From Listeria booriae (lineage in GTDB: Bacteria > Bacillota > Bacilli > Lactobacillales > Listeriaceae): a stretch of 64,000 nucleotides of DNA. Of the stretch, positions 1 through 7,915 are shown piece by piece (positions within the stretch are counted from its first letter, which is position 1; each line of letters starts with the position of its first letter). The DNA lies in assembly GCF_000766865.1 (NCBI RefSeq), contig NZ_JNFA01000029.1, positions 62,001-126,000 of the forward strand, in the 5' to 3' direction. The notes beneath the pieces were generated by a model. The model was not told where the DNA came from, did no database searches, and was given only the letters and a program-made list of their open reading frames with translations. The translations under genes were made by a program, and so were the position numbers.

Positions 1-9
1 GTGCTAACA

Positions 10-873
10 ATGAAAGTATTAGTAAACAATCAATTAATAGAACGCGTAGAAGCAAAAATTGATATAGAAGATCGGGGATATCAGTTCGGAGACGGTGTAT
101 ACGAAGTTGTTCGTGCTTATAATGGCCAATTCTTTACATACGAGGAGCACATTGATCGCCTGTACGCCAGTGCGAATAAGATTGATCTTGTTATTCCTTT
201 TGAAAAAGCAGAATTACGTGAATTACTGGAAGGGTTACTAAAAGCAAACAATATTGGGACAGGAAATGTGTATTTGCAAGTTACTCGCGGTATTCAATCG
301 CCTCGAAACCACGTTGTTCCAGAACTTCCATTAGAAGGTGTGTTGACGGCTTCTGCAAGTGAAGTGCCGCGTGACACGACGCTATTTGAACAAGGACGCA
401 AAGCGATTTTGGAAGAGGATGTTCGTTGGTTGCGTTGCGATATTAAGAGCCTGAACTTGCTTGGCAACACGATGGCGAAGAACAAGGCGCACCAAGCTGG
501 GGCTTTTGAAGCGATTTTGCACCGCGGCGAGGAAGTGACGGAAGGCTCGGCGACCAATGCGTATATTATTAAGGACGGTACGTTGATGACACATGCAGCG
601 GATAATCTGATTTTGAGCGGGATTACACGCCAAGTTATTCTACAAGTAGCGCGCGATATCGGTGTTCCGGTTGCGGAAACTGGCTTTACGCTTACGGATT
701 TAGCGACGGCTGACGAGGTCTTCATCTCCAGCACGACGATTGAAGTAACGCCAATCATCGAAATTGATGGCAAACAAGTGCGCGACGGCAAACGTGGCCC
801 AATTACGAAAAAAATTCACGACGCTTTCACAGCAGAAGTTCTAAAACAATGCGGCGAATTAGCATTTAGTTAA
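10..873 (+). CDS. dat: D-amino-acid aminotransferase
   Basis: PLP-dependent fold-type IV transaminase, cytoplasmic, interconverting D-alanine and D-glutamate and so supplying D-amino acids for peptidoglycan. The N-terminal EDRGYQFGDGVYEV block, WLRCDIKSLNLLGN carrying the PLP lysine (about Lys146), and EVTEGSATN are diagnostic and align closely with the Bacillus enzyme. At 287 residues from this ATG it has the family length. An in-frame GTG at the first base of the window is possible, but the ribosome-binding region is outside the window, so the start is not certain. A strong terminator follows at 885. Confidence 0.93.
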   Translation: MKVLVNNQLIERVEAKIDIEDRGYQFGDGVYEVVRAYNGQFFTYEEHIDRLYASANKIDLVIPFEKAELRELLEGLLKANNIGTGNVYLQVTRGIQSPRNHVVPELPLEGVLTASASEVPRDTTLFEQGRKAILEEDVRWLRCDIKSLNLLGNTMAKNKAHQAGAFEAILHRGEEVTEGSATNAYIIKDGTLMTHAADNLILSGITRQVILQVARDIGVPVAETGFTLTDLATADEVFISSTTIEVTPIIEIDGKQVRDGKRGPITKKIHDAFTAEVLKQCGELAFS

Positions 874-884
874 ATTTTTAAAAT

Positions 885-919
885 CGGATGAGTCTTTTGC
901 GGACTTGTCCGTTTTTTTT
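885..919 (+). terminator. Rho-independent terminator of dat
   Basis: A 10-bp stem (885-894 with 902-911, including two G-U pairs) with a 7-nt loop is followed by eight T residues. It lies between dat and the next small gene. Confidence 0.85.
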
Positions 920-932
920 GGAGGTGTCTACG

Positions 933-1283
933 ATGGATCAAGATTTAAAAGCGCTTTTGCAAAACCAAGAAGAACAGTTGCTTCGTCCAGAAATCCGAAC
1001 ATCGAAAGAGGCGCTTAGCCAATTGCTCGCTGCTGATTTCTTTGAATTTGGAAGTTCTGGTCGAGTTTTATATCGTGAGGAAGAAATAGATGAAACGGGG
1101 ATTGGCGTTGTCGATATGCAACTCAGTGATTTTGAAATCAAGCCATTAGCTGCGGATGTTGTCCTTGCGACATATCGTATTTTCAACGTAGAACAAAAGC
1201 AGTCGTCCCTTCGAAGCTCTATTTGGAAATTCCAGAACAATCGCTGGCAACTTGTCTTTCATCAAGGTACAAAAACTATGTAA
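933..1283 (+). CDS. Small NTF2/SnoaL-like (DUF4440-type) protein
   Basis: A 116-residue acidic soluble protein. The layout (helical N-terminus, then alternating strands ending in SSIWKFQNNRWQLVFHQGTK) resembles the NTF2-like/DUF4440 fold, whose typical ending is W-x-(I/V)-x-F-H-x-G-T. The ATG at 933 follows GGAGGTG at about 920-926, a better start than the longer in-frame option at 888, which would lie in the terminator of the previous gene. No catalytic residues can be assigned, so its reaction is unknown. It stands alone between dat and the MarR/MFS pair. Confidence 0.65.
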   Translation: MDQDLKALLQNQEEQLLRPEIRTSKEALSQLLAADFFEFGSSGRVLYREEEIDETGIGVVDMQLSDFEIKPLAADVVLATYRIFNVEQKQSSLRSSIWKFQNNRWQLVFHQGTKTM

Positions 1284-1349
1284 CTAATTACATATAAAAA
1301 AATAATTGACGAATACGCCCAATGTTATCGTTTTCAGGAAAAAATAGGC

Positions 1350-1377
1350 TTGACAACGATAAAATTAGGCGTATAAT
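1350..1377 (+). promoter_or_regulatory. Sigma-A promoter of the MarR/MFS operon
   Basis: Perfect TTGACA (1350-1355) and TATAAT (1372-1377) boxes with a 16-bp spacer. A TTCG-N4-CGAA inverted repeat at 1393-1404, just after the likely start point, could be the operator of the downstream MarR protein (inference). Confidence 0.8.
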
Positions 1378-1441
1378 TGCTATTGTTAATAGTTCGTATG
1401 CGAATCTTTCGCTCTTGAACATTAAAGGAGGGGAAGTAAAT

Positions 1442-1873
1442 ATGGATGAGAAGTTGATACGAGAAGTGGTGCTATCCTTTCGATCGGTACAGCGCAAAAT
1501 ACACCAATACTTGCAAGAAGAGGCCGCGAAACGTGACATCACAACGGTGCAACTTTTTTCATTAGGAACGTTAAAAAGGGAACCGCACTTAACGCTTGGC
1601 GAACTAGCTGAACGGGTGCAGGTGAACAAAAGTACGATGAGCGGTATTGTGGACCGTCTTGTCAAAGCCAATTACTTAACACGCGGACGTGAAGAAGGAA
1701 ATCGTCGCGCGCTTAATTTACAACTAACTGCTGAAGGCTTGGCTAAAGTCGATGAAACATATGATTTGTTTTTCAATCGATTGGAGCGTGTTTTGGAAAT
1801 TGAAACAGAAGAGCTAGAAGCGATGTTAGACACACACAAGAAAATGATTGCGTTATTGGAGCGAAAGGAGTAA
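1442..1873 (+). CDS. MarR-family transcriptional regulator
   Basis: A 143-residue winged-helix repressor. The core LTLGELAERVQVNKSTMSGIVDRLVKANYLTRGREEGNRRALNLQLTAEG is split here into recognisable parts: helix-turn-helix around residues 48-75 and the wing with the DxRxxx-like EEGNRRAL segment around 80-90. The start at 1442 is set by a strong AAAGGAGGGG site. It is followed 6 bp later by an MFS efflux gene, the usual pairing in which the MarR protein represses its own operon and releases it when the pump substrate binds. The ligand is not known. Confidence 0.88.
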   Translation: MDEKLIREVVLSFRSVQRKIHQYLQEEAAKRDITTVQLFSLGTLKREPHLTLGELAERVQVNKSTMSGIVDRLVKANYLTRGREEGNRRALNLQLTAEGLAKVDETYDLFFNRLERVLEIETEELEAMLDTHKKMIALLERKE

Positions 1874-1879
1874 GAAAGA

Positions 1880-3355
1880 ATGAACATGAAAGCAGCAACG
1901 AGTGGTATTAAAACAAACGGTATCTTGATTGTTATGCTTATGGGAGCATTTGTTACGATTTTGAATCAAACATTGATGAACGTAGCACTGCCAAGCATTA
2001 TGACGGATTTCAATATTACAGCAAGTCAAGGTCAATGGTTGACGACTGGATTTATGTTAGTCAACGGCGTCATGATCCCGATGACTGCTTTTTTAATTGA
2101 ACGATTCACAACGAGACAACTTTATTTATTCGCGATGATTACATTTGCGATTGGAACAACAATTTCCGGTTTTGCTGGGGATTACACGGTATTAATTATT
2201 GGGCGGATGGTACAAGCGATAGGTGCAGGTATTGTTATGCCGCTTCTAACGGTCGTTGTACTGAACTTATTCCCTATGGAACGACGCGGACGGGCGATGG
2301 GGCTTATCGGGCTTGCCATGAACTTCGCGCCAGCAATTGGACCAACGCTATCTGGATGGATTGTCCAAGAATACGATTGGCGGAACTTATTTTATATTAT
2401 TATTCCTTTTGCGATTTTGGACGTAGTAGTTGCCTTCTTCTTATTAAAAAATGTCGGCAAACGTACTTTTCCAAAATTGGACTTTCTCGGGGTTATTTTA
2501 TCGACCATCGGGTTTGGTAGTTTATTACTAGGATTTAGTAACGCGGGAGATCATGATTTCTTATCCGCAAAAGTTATCGGTTTTGTCCTATTAGGATTCG
2601 TTGTATTAGCGGTATTTATTTGGTATCAAGGCCGTGCAAAAGCGCCTTTACTTAACTTCAAAGTTTTCCAACACCGCACGTTTACATTGACAACAACAAT
2701 CAGCTTTTTCGTGATGATGGGGCTTTATGGCGGTATGCTATTATTCCCAATCTTCTTGCAAAGCGTACGGCACTTCACACCGCTAGAATCAGGGCTTGTC
2801 TTATTGCCGGGTGCAGTGATGACCGCAGCGCTTTCGCCAGTGACTGGTATACTATTTGACCGTTTTGGCGCTAAGTATTTGTCCTTGATTGGGCTTATTA
2901 TCATGGCAGTAACGACGTTCATGTTTACAGACTTAACTGAAAGCACGACATTGACATATATCGTTATTGTGCAAACGGTTCGGGCAAGCGGTATGGCAAT
3001 GGTAATGATGCCACTACAAACCGCAGCGCTCAACTCGTTGCCATTATCGATGGCAGCACACGGCTCGGCGATGTTCAATACCGTCCGGCAAATCGCAGGC
3101 TCACTTGGTACAGCTTTACTCATCACTACGATGTCAAAAAGCGCTTCAAGCTATGCTAAAAATATGGGAGCTGCCGATGTTGTTGGTAAAACAAAAGAAC
3201 AAATCGCCAACCATGTCTTGATTCACGGAATTGAAACAGCGTTCCTCGTATCGTCTATCCTTTCCGTTATCGCGGTGATTCTAGCATTATTCATTAAGAA
3301 AAAACAACAATCACTAGCACCAGTCGTTAAGAAAACAGAAGTAATGGATAGCTAA
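1880..3355 (+). CDS. MFS drug efflux transporter, DHA2 (EmrB/QacA) family
   Basis: A 491-residue integral membrane protein with about 14 hydrophobic segments, the DHA2 topology. The loop 2-3 region has the MFS signature in the form GRMVQAIGAGIVMPL (about residues 105-120) and motif C-like GPTLSGWIV (about 155-163), both typical of proton-coupled drug antiporters. It forms an operon with the upstream MarR gene (6-bp gap) and ends at a strong terminator, so it is probably induced by its own substrates. The substrate range cannot be read from sequence. Confidence 0.88.
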   Translation: MNMKAATSGIKTNGILIVMLMGAFVTILNQTLMNVALPSIMTDFNITASQGQWLTTGFMLVNGVMIPMTAFLIERFTTRQLYLFAMITFAIGTTISGFAGDYTVLIIGRMVQAIGAGIVMPLLTVVVLNLFPMERRGRAMGLIGLAMNFAPAIGPTLSGWIVQEYDWRNLFYIIIPFAILDVVVAFFLLKNVGKRTFPKLDFLGVILSTIGFGSLLLGFSNAGDHDFLSAKVIGFVLLGFVVLAVFIWYQGRAKAPLLNFKVFQHRTFTLTTTISFFVMMGLYGGMLLFPIFLQSVRHFTPLESGLVLLPGAVMTAALSPVTGILFDRFGAKYLSLIGLIIMAVTTFMFTDLTESTTLTYIVIVQTVRASGMAMVMMPLQTAALNSLPLSMAAHGSAMFNTVRQIAGSLGTALLITTMSKSASSYAKNMGAADVVGKTKEQIANHVLIHGIETAFLVSSILSVIAVILALFIKKKQQSLAPVVKKTEVMDS

Positions 3356-3362
3356 AATGAGA

Positions 3363-3405
3363 AACTTTGTGCGCAGGATGAACTTCTTGTGTGCAAAGTT
3401 TTTTT
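3363..3405 (+). terminator. Terminator of the MFS gene
   Basis: A 16-bp stem (3363-3378 with 3385-3400, several G-U pairs) with a 6-nt loop is followed by a T run. Confidence 0.85.
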
Positions 3406-3479
3406 CATGTTAAAAAATCCAAACAGAGCATGACAGTTTTGTACCAAATGTATTATTTCAAAACCGAACATATGTTGAC

Positions 3480-3544
3480 TTGACGTAAGGCGGGAAGAGA
3501 AGTAAAATTTAAAAGGTAGCTATTGGTGTAATGGCTCTTTTTTT
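3480..3544 (+). promoter_or_regulatory. Promoter followed at once by a terminator-like hairpin (possible attenuator)
   Basis: The 321-bp gap between the MFS gene and ytmP holds TTGACG (3480-3485), a 17-bp spacer and TAAAAT (3503-3508). An 8-bp stem (3518-3525 with 3529-3536) and eight-base CTTTTTTT tail start within about 10 bp of the predicted start point. It may attenuate ytmP-trmB or define a very short RNA. The rest of the gap shows nothing recognisable. Confidence 0.45.
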
Positions 3545-3676
3545 ATCCATCTTTCTAACATACATAGAAGACAAGAAGACCAATTCGTCTTAAGCAAAAG
3601 ATTGATGTAATAAAGGCGAGTTCCATACGAAGTGAAGAGTGATAGACGACGCAATGTAAGCGAAGGTGAATGTAGG

Positions 3677-4489
3677 ATGAAAGATAATTTGTTTGGAGAA
3701 GATTGGGAAATAGAACCAGCTGGTGGCGAGACGGGGAAAGCCTTTGTAGCTGTTCATGAAGACGAGAAGTTCTTTTTAAAGAGAAATTCATCGCCTTTTT
3801 TAGCTGCGCTTTCTGTAGAAAATATCGTTCCTAAGCTTATCTGGACAAGACGTGTGGAAAATGGGGATGTTATTACCGCGCAGAAATGGATTGATGATAG
3901 CCAAACGCTCGATGCCGAAAATATGCGTGAACCGCGTGTTGCCAAGCTACTAGGGCGGATTCATCGCTCGGAACATTTGCGGGATATGTTAGGCCGAATT
4001 GAGAAAAAAGATTATTCCTGTGTGTATTTATTGGATCAAGTAACGACGGATATTCAAACGACGTCTTACAATGACGCTTTAATTTTAGAGGCGCAACGCT
4101 ATTTAGCTGAAAATATGGATACGTTAGAGGAAGCGCGTCATGTTGTTTGTCACGGAGATGTCAATCATAACAATTGGTTGCTTTCAGGAGAGGATTCGCT
4201 TTATTTAGTCGATTGGGACGGGGCGATGCTTGCTGATCCGGCGAATGATGTCGGAGTTTTGTTATATCAATATGTTCCGTTTGCTGAATGGAAAAATTGG
4301 TTAGCAGAATATGGCCAGGAGTTGACACCCGCTTTTTACAAACGGCTGAAATGGTTTTCGATTTGTCAGGTTTTAATGGCAATGAATTGGCAATATGAAC
4401 GCGGGCGCGAACCAGAACGCTTGCGCTTAGAACAACTTTTGAAAAAAATATTAAGAGATAATGAGGTGTACGCAACGTTATGCGAGTAA
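3677..4489 (+). CDS. ytmP: APH/choline-kinase-fold phosphotransferase, YtmP type
   Basis: A 270-residue kinase-like protein. HGDVNHNNW (about residues 157-165) is the catalytic Brenner motif H-G-D-x4-N, and VDWDGAML (about 179-186) supplies the Mg-binding aspartate. Members phosphorylate small hydroxylated molecules, but the substrate of the YtmP group is unknown. The ATG at 3677 has AAGGTG 8 bp upstream. Its last 10 bp overlap trmB, giving translational coupling, the same neighbour as in Bacillus subtilis (ytmP-ytmQ). Confidence 0.8.
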   Translation: MKDNLFGEDWEIEPAGGETGKAFVAVHEDEKFFLKRNSSPFLAALSVENIVPKLIWTRRVENGDVITAQKWIDDSQTLDAENMREPRVAKLLGRIHRSEHLRDMLGRIEKKDYSCVYLLDQVTTDIQTTSYNDALILEAQRYLAENMDTLEEARHVVCHGDVNHNNWLLSGEDSLYLVDWDGAMLADPANDVGVLLYQYVPFAEWKNWLAEYGQELTPAFYKRLKWFSICQVLMAMNWQYERGREPERLRLEQLLKKILRDNEVYATLCE

Positions 4490-5121
4490 AACATAAACCG
4501 TGGGCGAGAGAGAAAATCTTGGCTCATCCAGAAGTGTGTGTGGCAAACCCCGAAGATTGGAAAGGGAAATGGCACGAACTATTTGGAAATGAAAATCCGA
4601 TTCATATCGAAATCGGAACTGGAAAAGGGCAATTCGTCACTGGCATGGCAACAAAACATCCAGATATTAACTACATCGGCATTGAAGTGGTGGAGAGTGT
4701 CTTGATTACGGCGCTGGACAAAGCATTGACTGCGGGCATTCCGAACTTACGTTTACTATCGGTGGACGGAGCAGATTTATTAGAATATTTCGAGCCTGGT
4801 GAAGTGGCGCGCGTCTACTTGAACTTCTCCGATCCGTGGCCGAAGAAACGCCATACGAAACGTCGCTTAACGAATCCGCGTTTTTTAGATATTTATAAAG
4901 TATTGCTGCCAGCAGATGGCGAGATTCATTTTAAGACGGACAATCGTAGTTTGTTTGAATATTCATTAGTCGCATTTTCGGAGTATGGCATGTTGTTGCA
5001 TTACTTGTCGCTTGATTTGCATCACAGTGATTACGAAGGCAATATCATGACAGAGTACGAAGAGAAATTTTCCGCACAAGGTTTTCCGATTTATCGTTTA
5101 GAAGCAACTTTTAAAGCATAA
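4480..5121 (+). CDS. trmB: tRNA (guanine-N7)-methyltransferase
   Basis: SAM-dependent enzyme forming m7G46 in the tRNA variable loop. The SAM-binding motif [11 protein letters not shown] lies at about residues 42-52, and [16 protein letters not shown] at about 115-130 is the TrmB signature holding catalytic and tRNA-binding residues. At 213 residues it is full length for the monofunctional Firmicute enzyme. It overlaps the 3' end of ytmP and is followed by a good terminator, so the two form one operon. Confidence 0.95.
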   Translation: MRVKHKPWAREKILAHPEVCVANPEDWKGKWHELFGNENPIHIEIGTGKGQFVTGMATKHPDINYIGIEVVESVLITALDKALTAGIPNLRLLSVDGADLLEYFEPGEVARVYLNFSDPWPKKRHTKRRLTNPRFLDIYKVLLPADGEIHFKTDNRSLFEYSLVAFSEYGMLLHYLSLDLHHSDYEGNIMTEYEEKFSAQGFPIYRLEATFKA

Positions 5122-5125
5122 CAAG

Positions 5126-5157
5126 AGGCTGGAGCATACATGGCTCTGGCTTTTTTT
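5126..5157 (+). terminator. Terminator of ytmP-trmB
   Basis: A 10-bp stem (5126-5135 with 5143-5152, G-U pairs included) and 7-nt loop run into a T tract. Confidence 0.75.
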
Positions 5158-5173
5158 CATAAAGGAGGCAAAA

Positions 5174-6016
5174 ATGATGGATACATTGCAAGTAGGGGAG
5201 ATAAAAATTCATTGGTTACGAGGTGGAATCGCGCATTTCGATGGTGGCGCGATGTTCGGCGTGGTCCCCAAAGCCCTCTGGCAGAAAAAATACGAACCGA
5301 ACGAAAAAAATCAGATTCGCTGTACGACAGATCCGATGTATTTCGAATATCAAGGTAAGCATTATTTAATCGATGCAGGAATTGGCGCTGGGCGTCTGAC
5401 GGAAAAACAGCGTCGGAATTTCGGTGTGATAGAAGAATCCTTCGTGCTGGAAGATTTGGCGGAATTAGGCGTTGCTCCAGAAGCCATTGATGTGATTTTA
5501 ATGTCACATATGCACTTCGATCACATTGTTGGTTTAACGGACACGAGTGGCGCGAGCTTGTTCCCGAATGCGACGATCTACACGACAGAAACCGAGTGGG
5601 AGGAAATACGCCGTCCTAATATTCGCTCCAAAGCAACTTACTGGCCGGAGAATTGGCAGGGGATTGCGAATCAAGTGAAGACCTACAAAGAGAAGTTAAC
5701 ATTAAACGATGCCATTTCTTTAGAGAAGACGGGCGGACATAGTAATGGCCATGCGGTAATTCGAATTGATAGTCTTGGCGAGTCGGCGATTCATATGGCT
5801 GACATCTTTCCAACACGCGCTCACCAAAACGTACTCTGGGTCACCGCATACGACGACTACCCAATGGACTCCATTTTTGCCAAAGAACGATTGCGCGATG
5901 AGTTAAATGGAACTGGAAAATGGTTACTGTTTTATCATGATTCATTTTACCGTGCTTTGCAGTTTGATAAGGATGGAAATACAACAAATTCGGTGCAGTT
6001 GAATCGCGAAAATTAA
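5174..6016 (+). CDS. ytnP: Metallo-beta-lactamase-fold hydrolase, YtnP-like (lactonase type)
   Basis: A 280-residue metallo-beta-lactamase-fold enzyme. SHMHFDHIVG (about residues 111-120) is the HxHxDH metal site, GGHSNGH (about 182-188) gives the next histidine, HMADI the bridging aspartate region and FYHD the late histidine. The arrangement fits the dinuclear-zinc YtnP/AHL-lactonase group; B. subtilis YtnP is reported to degrade a Streptomyces signal lactone, but activity here is inference. A strong AAAGGAGG site precedes ATG 5174; the second ATG at 5177 is equally possible. Confidence 0.82.
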   Translation: MMDTLQVGEIKIHWLRGGIAHFDGGAMFGVVPKALWQKKYEPNEKNQIRCTTDPMYFEYQGKHYLIDAGIGAGRLTEKQRRNFGVIEESFVLEDLAELGVAPEAIDVILMSHMHFDHIVGLTDTSGASLFPNATIYTTETEWEEIRRPNIRSKATYWPENWQGIANQVKTYKEKLTLNDAISLEKTGGHSNGHAVIRIDSLGESAIHMADIFPTRAHQNVLWVTAYDDYPMDSIFAKERLRDELNGTGKWLLFYHDSFYRALQFDKDGNTTNSVQLNREN

Positions 6017-6018
6017 TC

Positions 6019-6064
6019 ATACCCCTATATGGTATTATGGTTTGTATCCCTATATGGGGGTTAT
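6019..6064 (+). promoter_or_regulatory. Two CsoR-type operator boxes upstream of the csoR-like gene
   Basis: ATACCCCTATATGGTAT (6019-6035) and TATCCCTATATGGGGGTTA (6045-6063) both have C-tract/AT core/G-tract symmetry, as in CsoR/RcnR-family operators. Their CCCTATATGG cores are 25 bp apart. A GGGGGTATA half-site follows at about 6125-6133. The second box abuts a TATATA -10-like sequence near 6062, fitting autorepression (inference). Confidence 0.6.
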
Positions 6065-6136
6065 ATAAATGCTTTTATATAAACGTTACTTTCTATTTAA
6101 TAAAATTTCATATTTTTTATAACAGGGGGTATAAGA

Positions 6137-6370
6137 ATGTCAGAAGTTCGTAAAGCAGTTTCCAACAGGCTGGCTAAAATCGAAGGCCATGTCAAATCCA
6201 TCAAAAAAATGACCGATGAAAATCGATCTTATGATGATATTATGCTACAAATGGCCGCCGTCAAAAAAGCGTTACAAAGTGCCGAAAAAGTCATTTTCAG
6301 CGAACAAATGAAAGAAATGGTGGAACAAGGAGAATTCAACCAAAAGCGCGTAGACAGCTATATTAAATAA
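6137..6370 (+). CDS. CsoR/FrmR-family (DUF156) regulator lacking the canonical ligands
   Basis: A 77-residue all-helical protein. NRLAKIEGHVKSIKKMTDE (about residues 10-28) matches the family start R-L-x-R-I-E-G-Q-V-x-G-I. In metal- or thiol-sensing members the next helices carry C-x(n)-H-x3-C. Aligned here, these positions are Tyr (RSYDDI), Gln (ALQSAE) and Met (KEMV), and the protein has no cysteine at all. It therefore cannot bind Cu(I) or persulfide in the known way. A good AGGGGG site lies upstream. It is monocistronic with CsoR-like boxes before it; no transporter or sulfurtransferase is adjacent. Confidence 0.8.
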   Translation: MSEVRKAVSNRLAKIEGHVKSIKKMTDENRSYDDIMLQMAAVKKALQSAEKVIFSEQMKEMVEQGEFNQKRVDSYIK

Positions 6371-6373
6371 ATG

Positions 6374-6417
6374 AAAAATCGTACCACAGTCGCTACAGCT
6401 ATCTGGTACGATTTTTT
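6374..6417 (+). terminator. Terminator of the csoR-like gene
   Basis: A 13-bp stem (AAAAATCGTACCA with TGGTACGATTTTT) closes a 17-nt loop and runs into T residues; it is symmetric enough to serve the convergent gene too. Confidence 0.85.
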
Positions 6418-6434
6418 ATCTTTCGGATAGGAAA

Positions 6435-6764
6435 TTAAAAGCTAAGATGGAAATGCTTTGCATGGCTTTGACAGAAAGTGAACACATCGTTACTCAGCGT
6501 ATAGCCTTTTTTGTCAAGTGTATTTTTATTGATATTTCGAATGTTATTGGGGCGCAGTGTGATAATATAAGGCTTATCTTCTTTATAAAAGATAGAAACC
6601 AGCGTGTCCGCCTCCAATTGATGGAGTGCTTTAAATAATATTTTTTCAGGTGTTTTAGGATATAATGTCGTAAAAGTGTCGATGAAAAATGAAGCATTGT
6701 TTTTTTGGAAGTAACTTAAAGACATGTGAATAAACATTTCGTTCGCTAATGTAGCTATTTGCAT
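6435..6764 (-). CDS. Unrecognised 109-residue protein
   Basis: Not recognised. The start is convincing: AAAGGAGG sits 8 bp before the ATG on the minus strand. The protein has no signal peptide or membrane helix. The N-terminus is helical and aromatic; the middle (PEKILFKALHQLEADTLVSIFYKEDKPYIITLRPNNI) reads like a helix followed by a beta hairpin, which could be a winged-helix-like module, but this is a guess. It is convergent with the csoR-like gene and divergent from the cupin gene. Base composition is more AT-rich than its neighbours. Confidence 0.6.
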   Translation of the reverse strand: MQIATLANEMFIHMSLSYFQKNNASFFIDTFTTLYPKTPEKILFKALHQLEADTLVSIFYKEDKPYIITLRPNNIRNINKNTLDKKGYTLSNDVFTFCQSHAKHFHLSF

Positions 6765-6959
6765 ATATGTTTGCCTCCTTTTCTAGATTGTAGCAAGAAA
6801 TGGAAAAATAAGCGGTGGACAAAAAATGTATTTTCAATAAAATAAATACATTAGATAGCGCTTACAATCTATTTTTGTAAGTTACTGCACGACAAATCAC
6901 TTTACTTAGAGTGAGCTTCAAGGTTTATACTGATTTTATAGAAAAGGAGAGGAATATAA

Positions 6960-7370
6960 ATGATTGAAAAAGACTTAAAACAAAGCGTTGTTTTCCCGGT
7001 TGGAGAAAAAATTGAGAACGATTATTTCGTGGGAGATGCTTACCTTTCGATGCTTACCGCGCAATCGAATCCAATCGGAAATGTTACTTTCGCGCCGAAT
7101 GCAAGAAACAATTGGCATGTGCATGAAGGTGGTCAGATTTTACTTGTGACTGGCGGCGAAGGTTATTATCAAGAGGAAGGCAAAGTGGCGCAACGCTTGA
7201 AGGCGGGAGATGTCGTTGAAATCGCAGCGGAAATTAAACATTGGCATGGCGCTGCGTCAGATAGCTGGTTTGTTCATCTGGCGATTGTTCGTGATCCGAG
7301 CAAAGGGGAAACAAACTGGCTAGAACCAGTGTCCGAAAGCCAGTATCAAGAAGCGAATCAGTCGAAATAA
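6960..7370 (+). CDS. Cupin-domain protein
   Basis: A 136-residue single-domain cupin. Motif 1 is NNWHVHEGGQILLVTGGEGYY (two His and one Gln/Glu metal-ligand positions, about residues 50-70) and motif 2 is KAGDVVEIAAEIKHWHGA (about 81-98). This is the type often found next to carboxymuconolactone-decarboxylase genes or as an AraC-linked stress protein, but no such partner is nearby. AAAGGAGAGG precedes the ATG. The substrate or reaction is unknown. Confidence 0.82.
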   Translation: MIEKDLKQSVVFPVGEKIENDYFVGDAYLSMLTAQSNPIGNVTFAPNARNNWHVHEGGQILLVTGGEGYYQEEGKVAQRLKAGDVVEIAAEIKHWHGAASDSWFVHLAIVRDPSKGETNWLEPVSESQYQEANQSK

Positions 7371-7383
7371 AGTGCACAACGCG

Positions 7384-7424
7384 AAAAAACTGCAAGTCAC
7401 AATTTATGCGACTTGCAGTTTTTT
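7384..7424. terminator. Bidirectional terminator
   Basis: AAAAAACTGCAAGTC pairs with GACTTGCAGTTTTTT over about 15 bp with an 11-nt loop, flanked by A and T runs; it serves the cupin gene and the convergent gene at 7429. Confidence 0.88.
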
Positions 7425-7428
7425 AATT

Positions 7429-7740
7429 TTAGGCTAAGTAAACATCGATAACCGTTCCGGTCGTGGCGTCTGCGATAAACTCGAATTGCTTGCGTTCGCC
7501 GTCACGAATGGCGGTAATTCCACCGTGATAAACGAATGTGTCCATCGCGAACTTCTTGTAATGTTGCTTTTTAAGTTGAATCCACGAGCCTTCGATTGGG
7601 CCTTCTTGTTTGAACGCTTCTTTCACGTTCTCTAAAATGACATCACCCGATATTGTTTTAGGCTCAAGTAGATAATGATTGATAAAATGACCTGCCGCAG
7701 CCCCTGCTACAACACCTGTAATAAATACTTTCCAGTTCAT
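7429..7740 (-). CDS. Small membrane-anchored PepSY-like protein
   Basis: A 103-residue protein with an N-terminal hydrophobic segment (residues 3-22, rich in Gly/Ala, no lipobox cysteine) and an extracytoplasmic domain. The C-terminal half (DTFVYHGGITAIRDGERKQFEFIADATTGTVIDVYL) has the PepSY ending, in which a strand with ATTG is followed by a hydrophobic strand. PepSY domains are thought to restrain proteases, but no protease gene adjoins. GGGAGGCAA lies before the ATG on the minus strand. Confidence 0.6.
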   Translation of the reverse strand: MNWKVFITGVVAGAAAGHFINHYLLEPKTISGDVILENVKEAFKQEGPIEGSWIQLKKQHYKKFAMDTFVYHGGITAIRDGERKQFEFIADATTGTVIDVYLA

Positions 7741-7915
7741 TGTTTGCCTCCCTAAATCTTACTTTTTATATCTTGAAAAACGTTTGTTGTGTTTTATTAT
7801 AACGCTTAATCTGGAAATATAAAAGCCTTTACATGTTTTTATAGTTTTTTCTTAGGCGGATGCTTTTAAAAGTGATATAATGTGGGAGATATCTCGGGAA
7901 AAGGACGGGTGCTAA

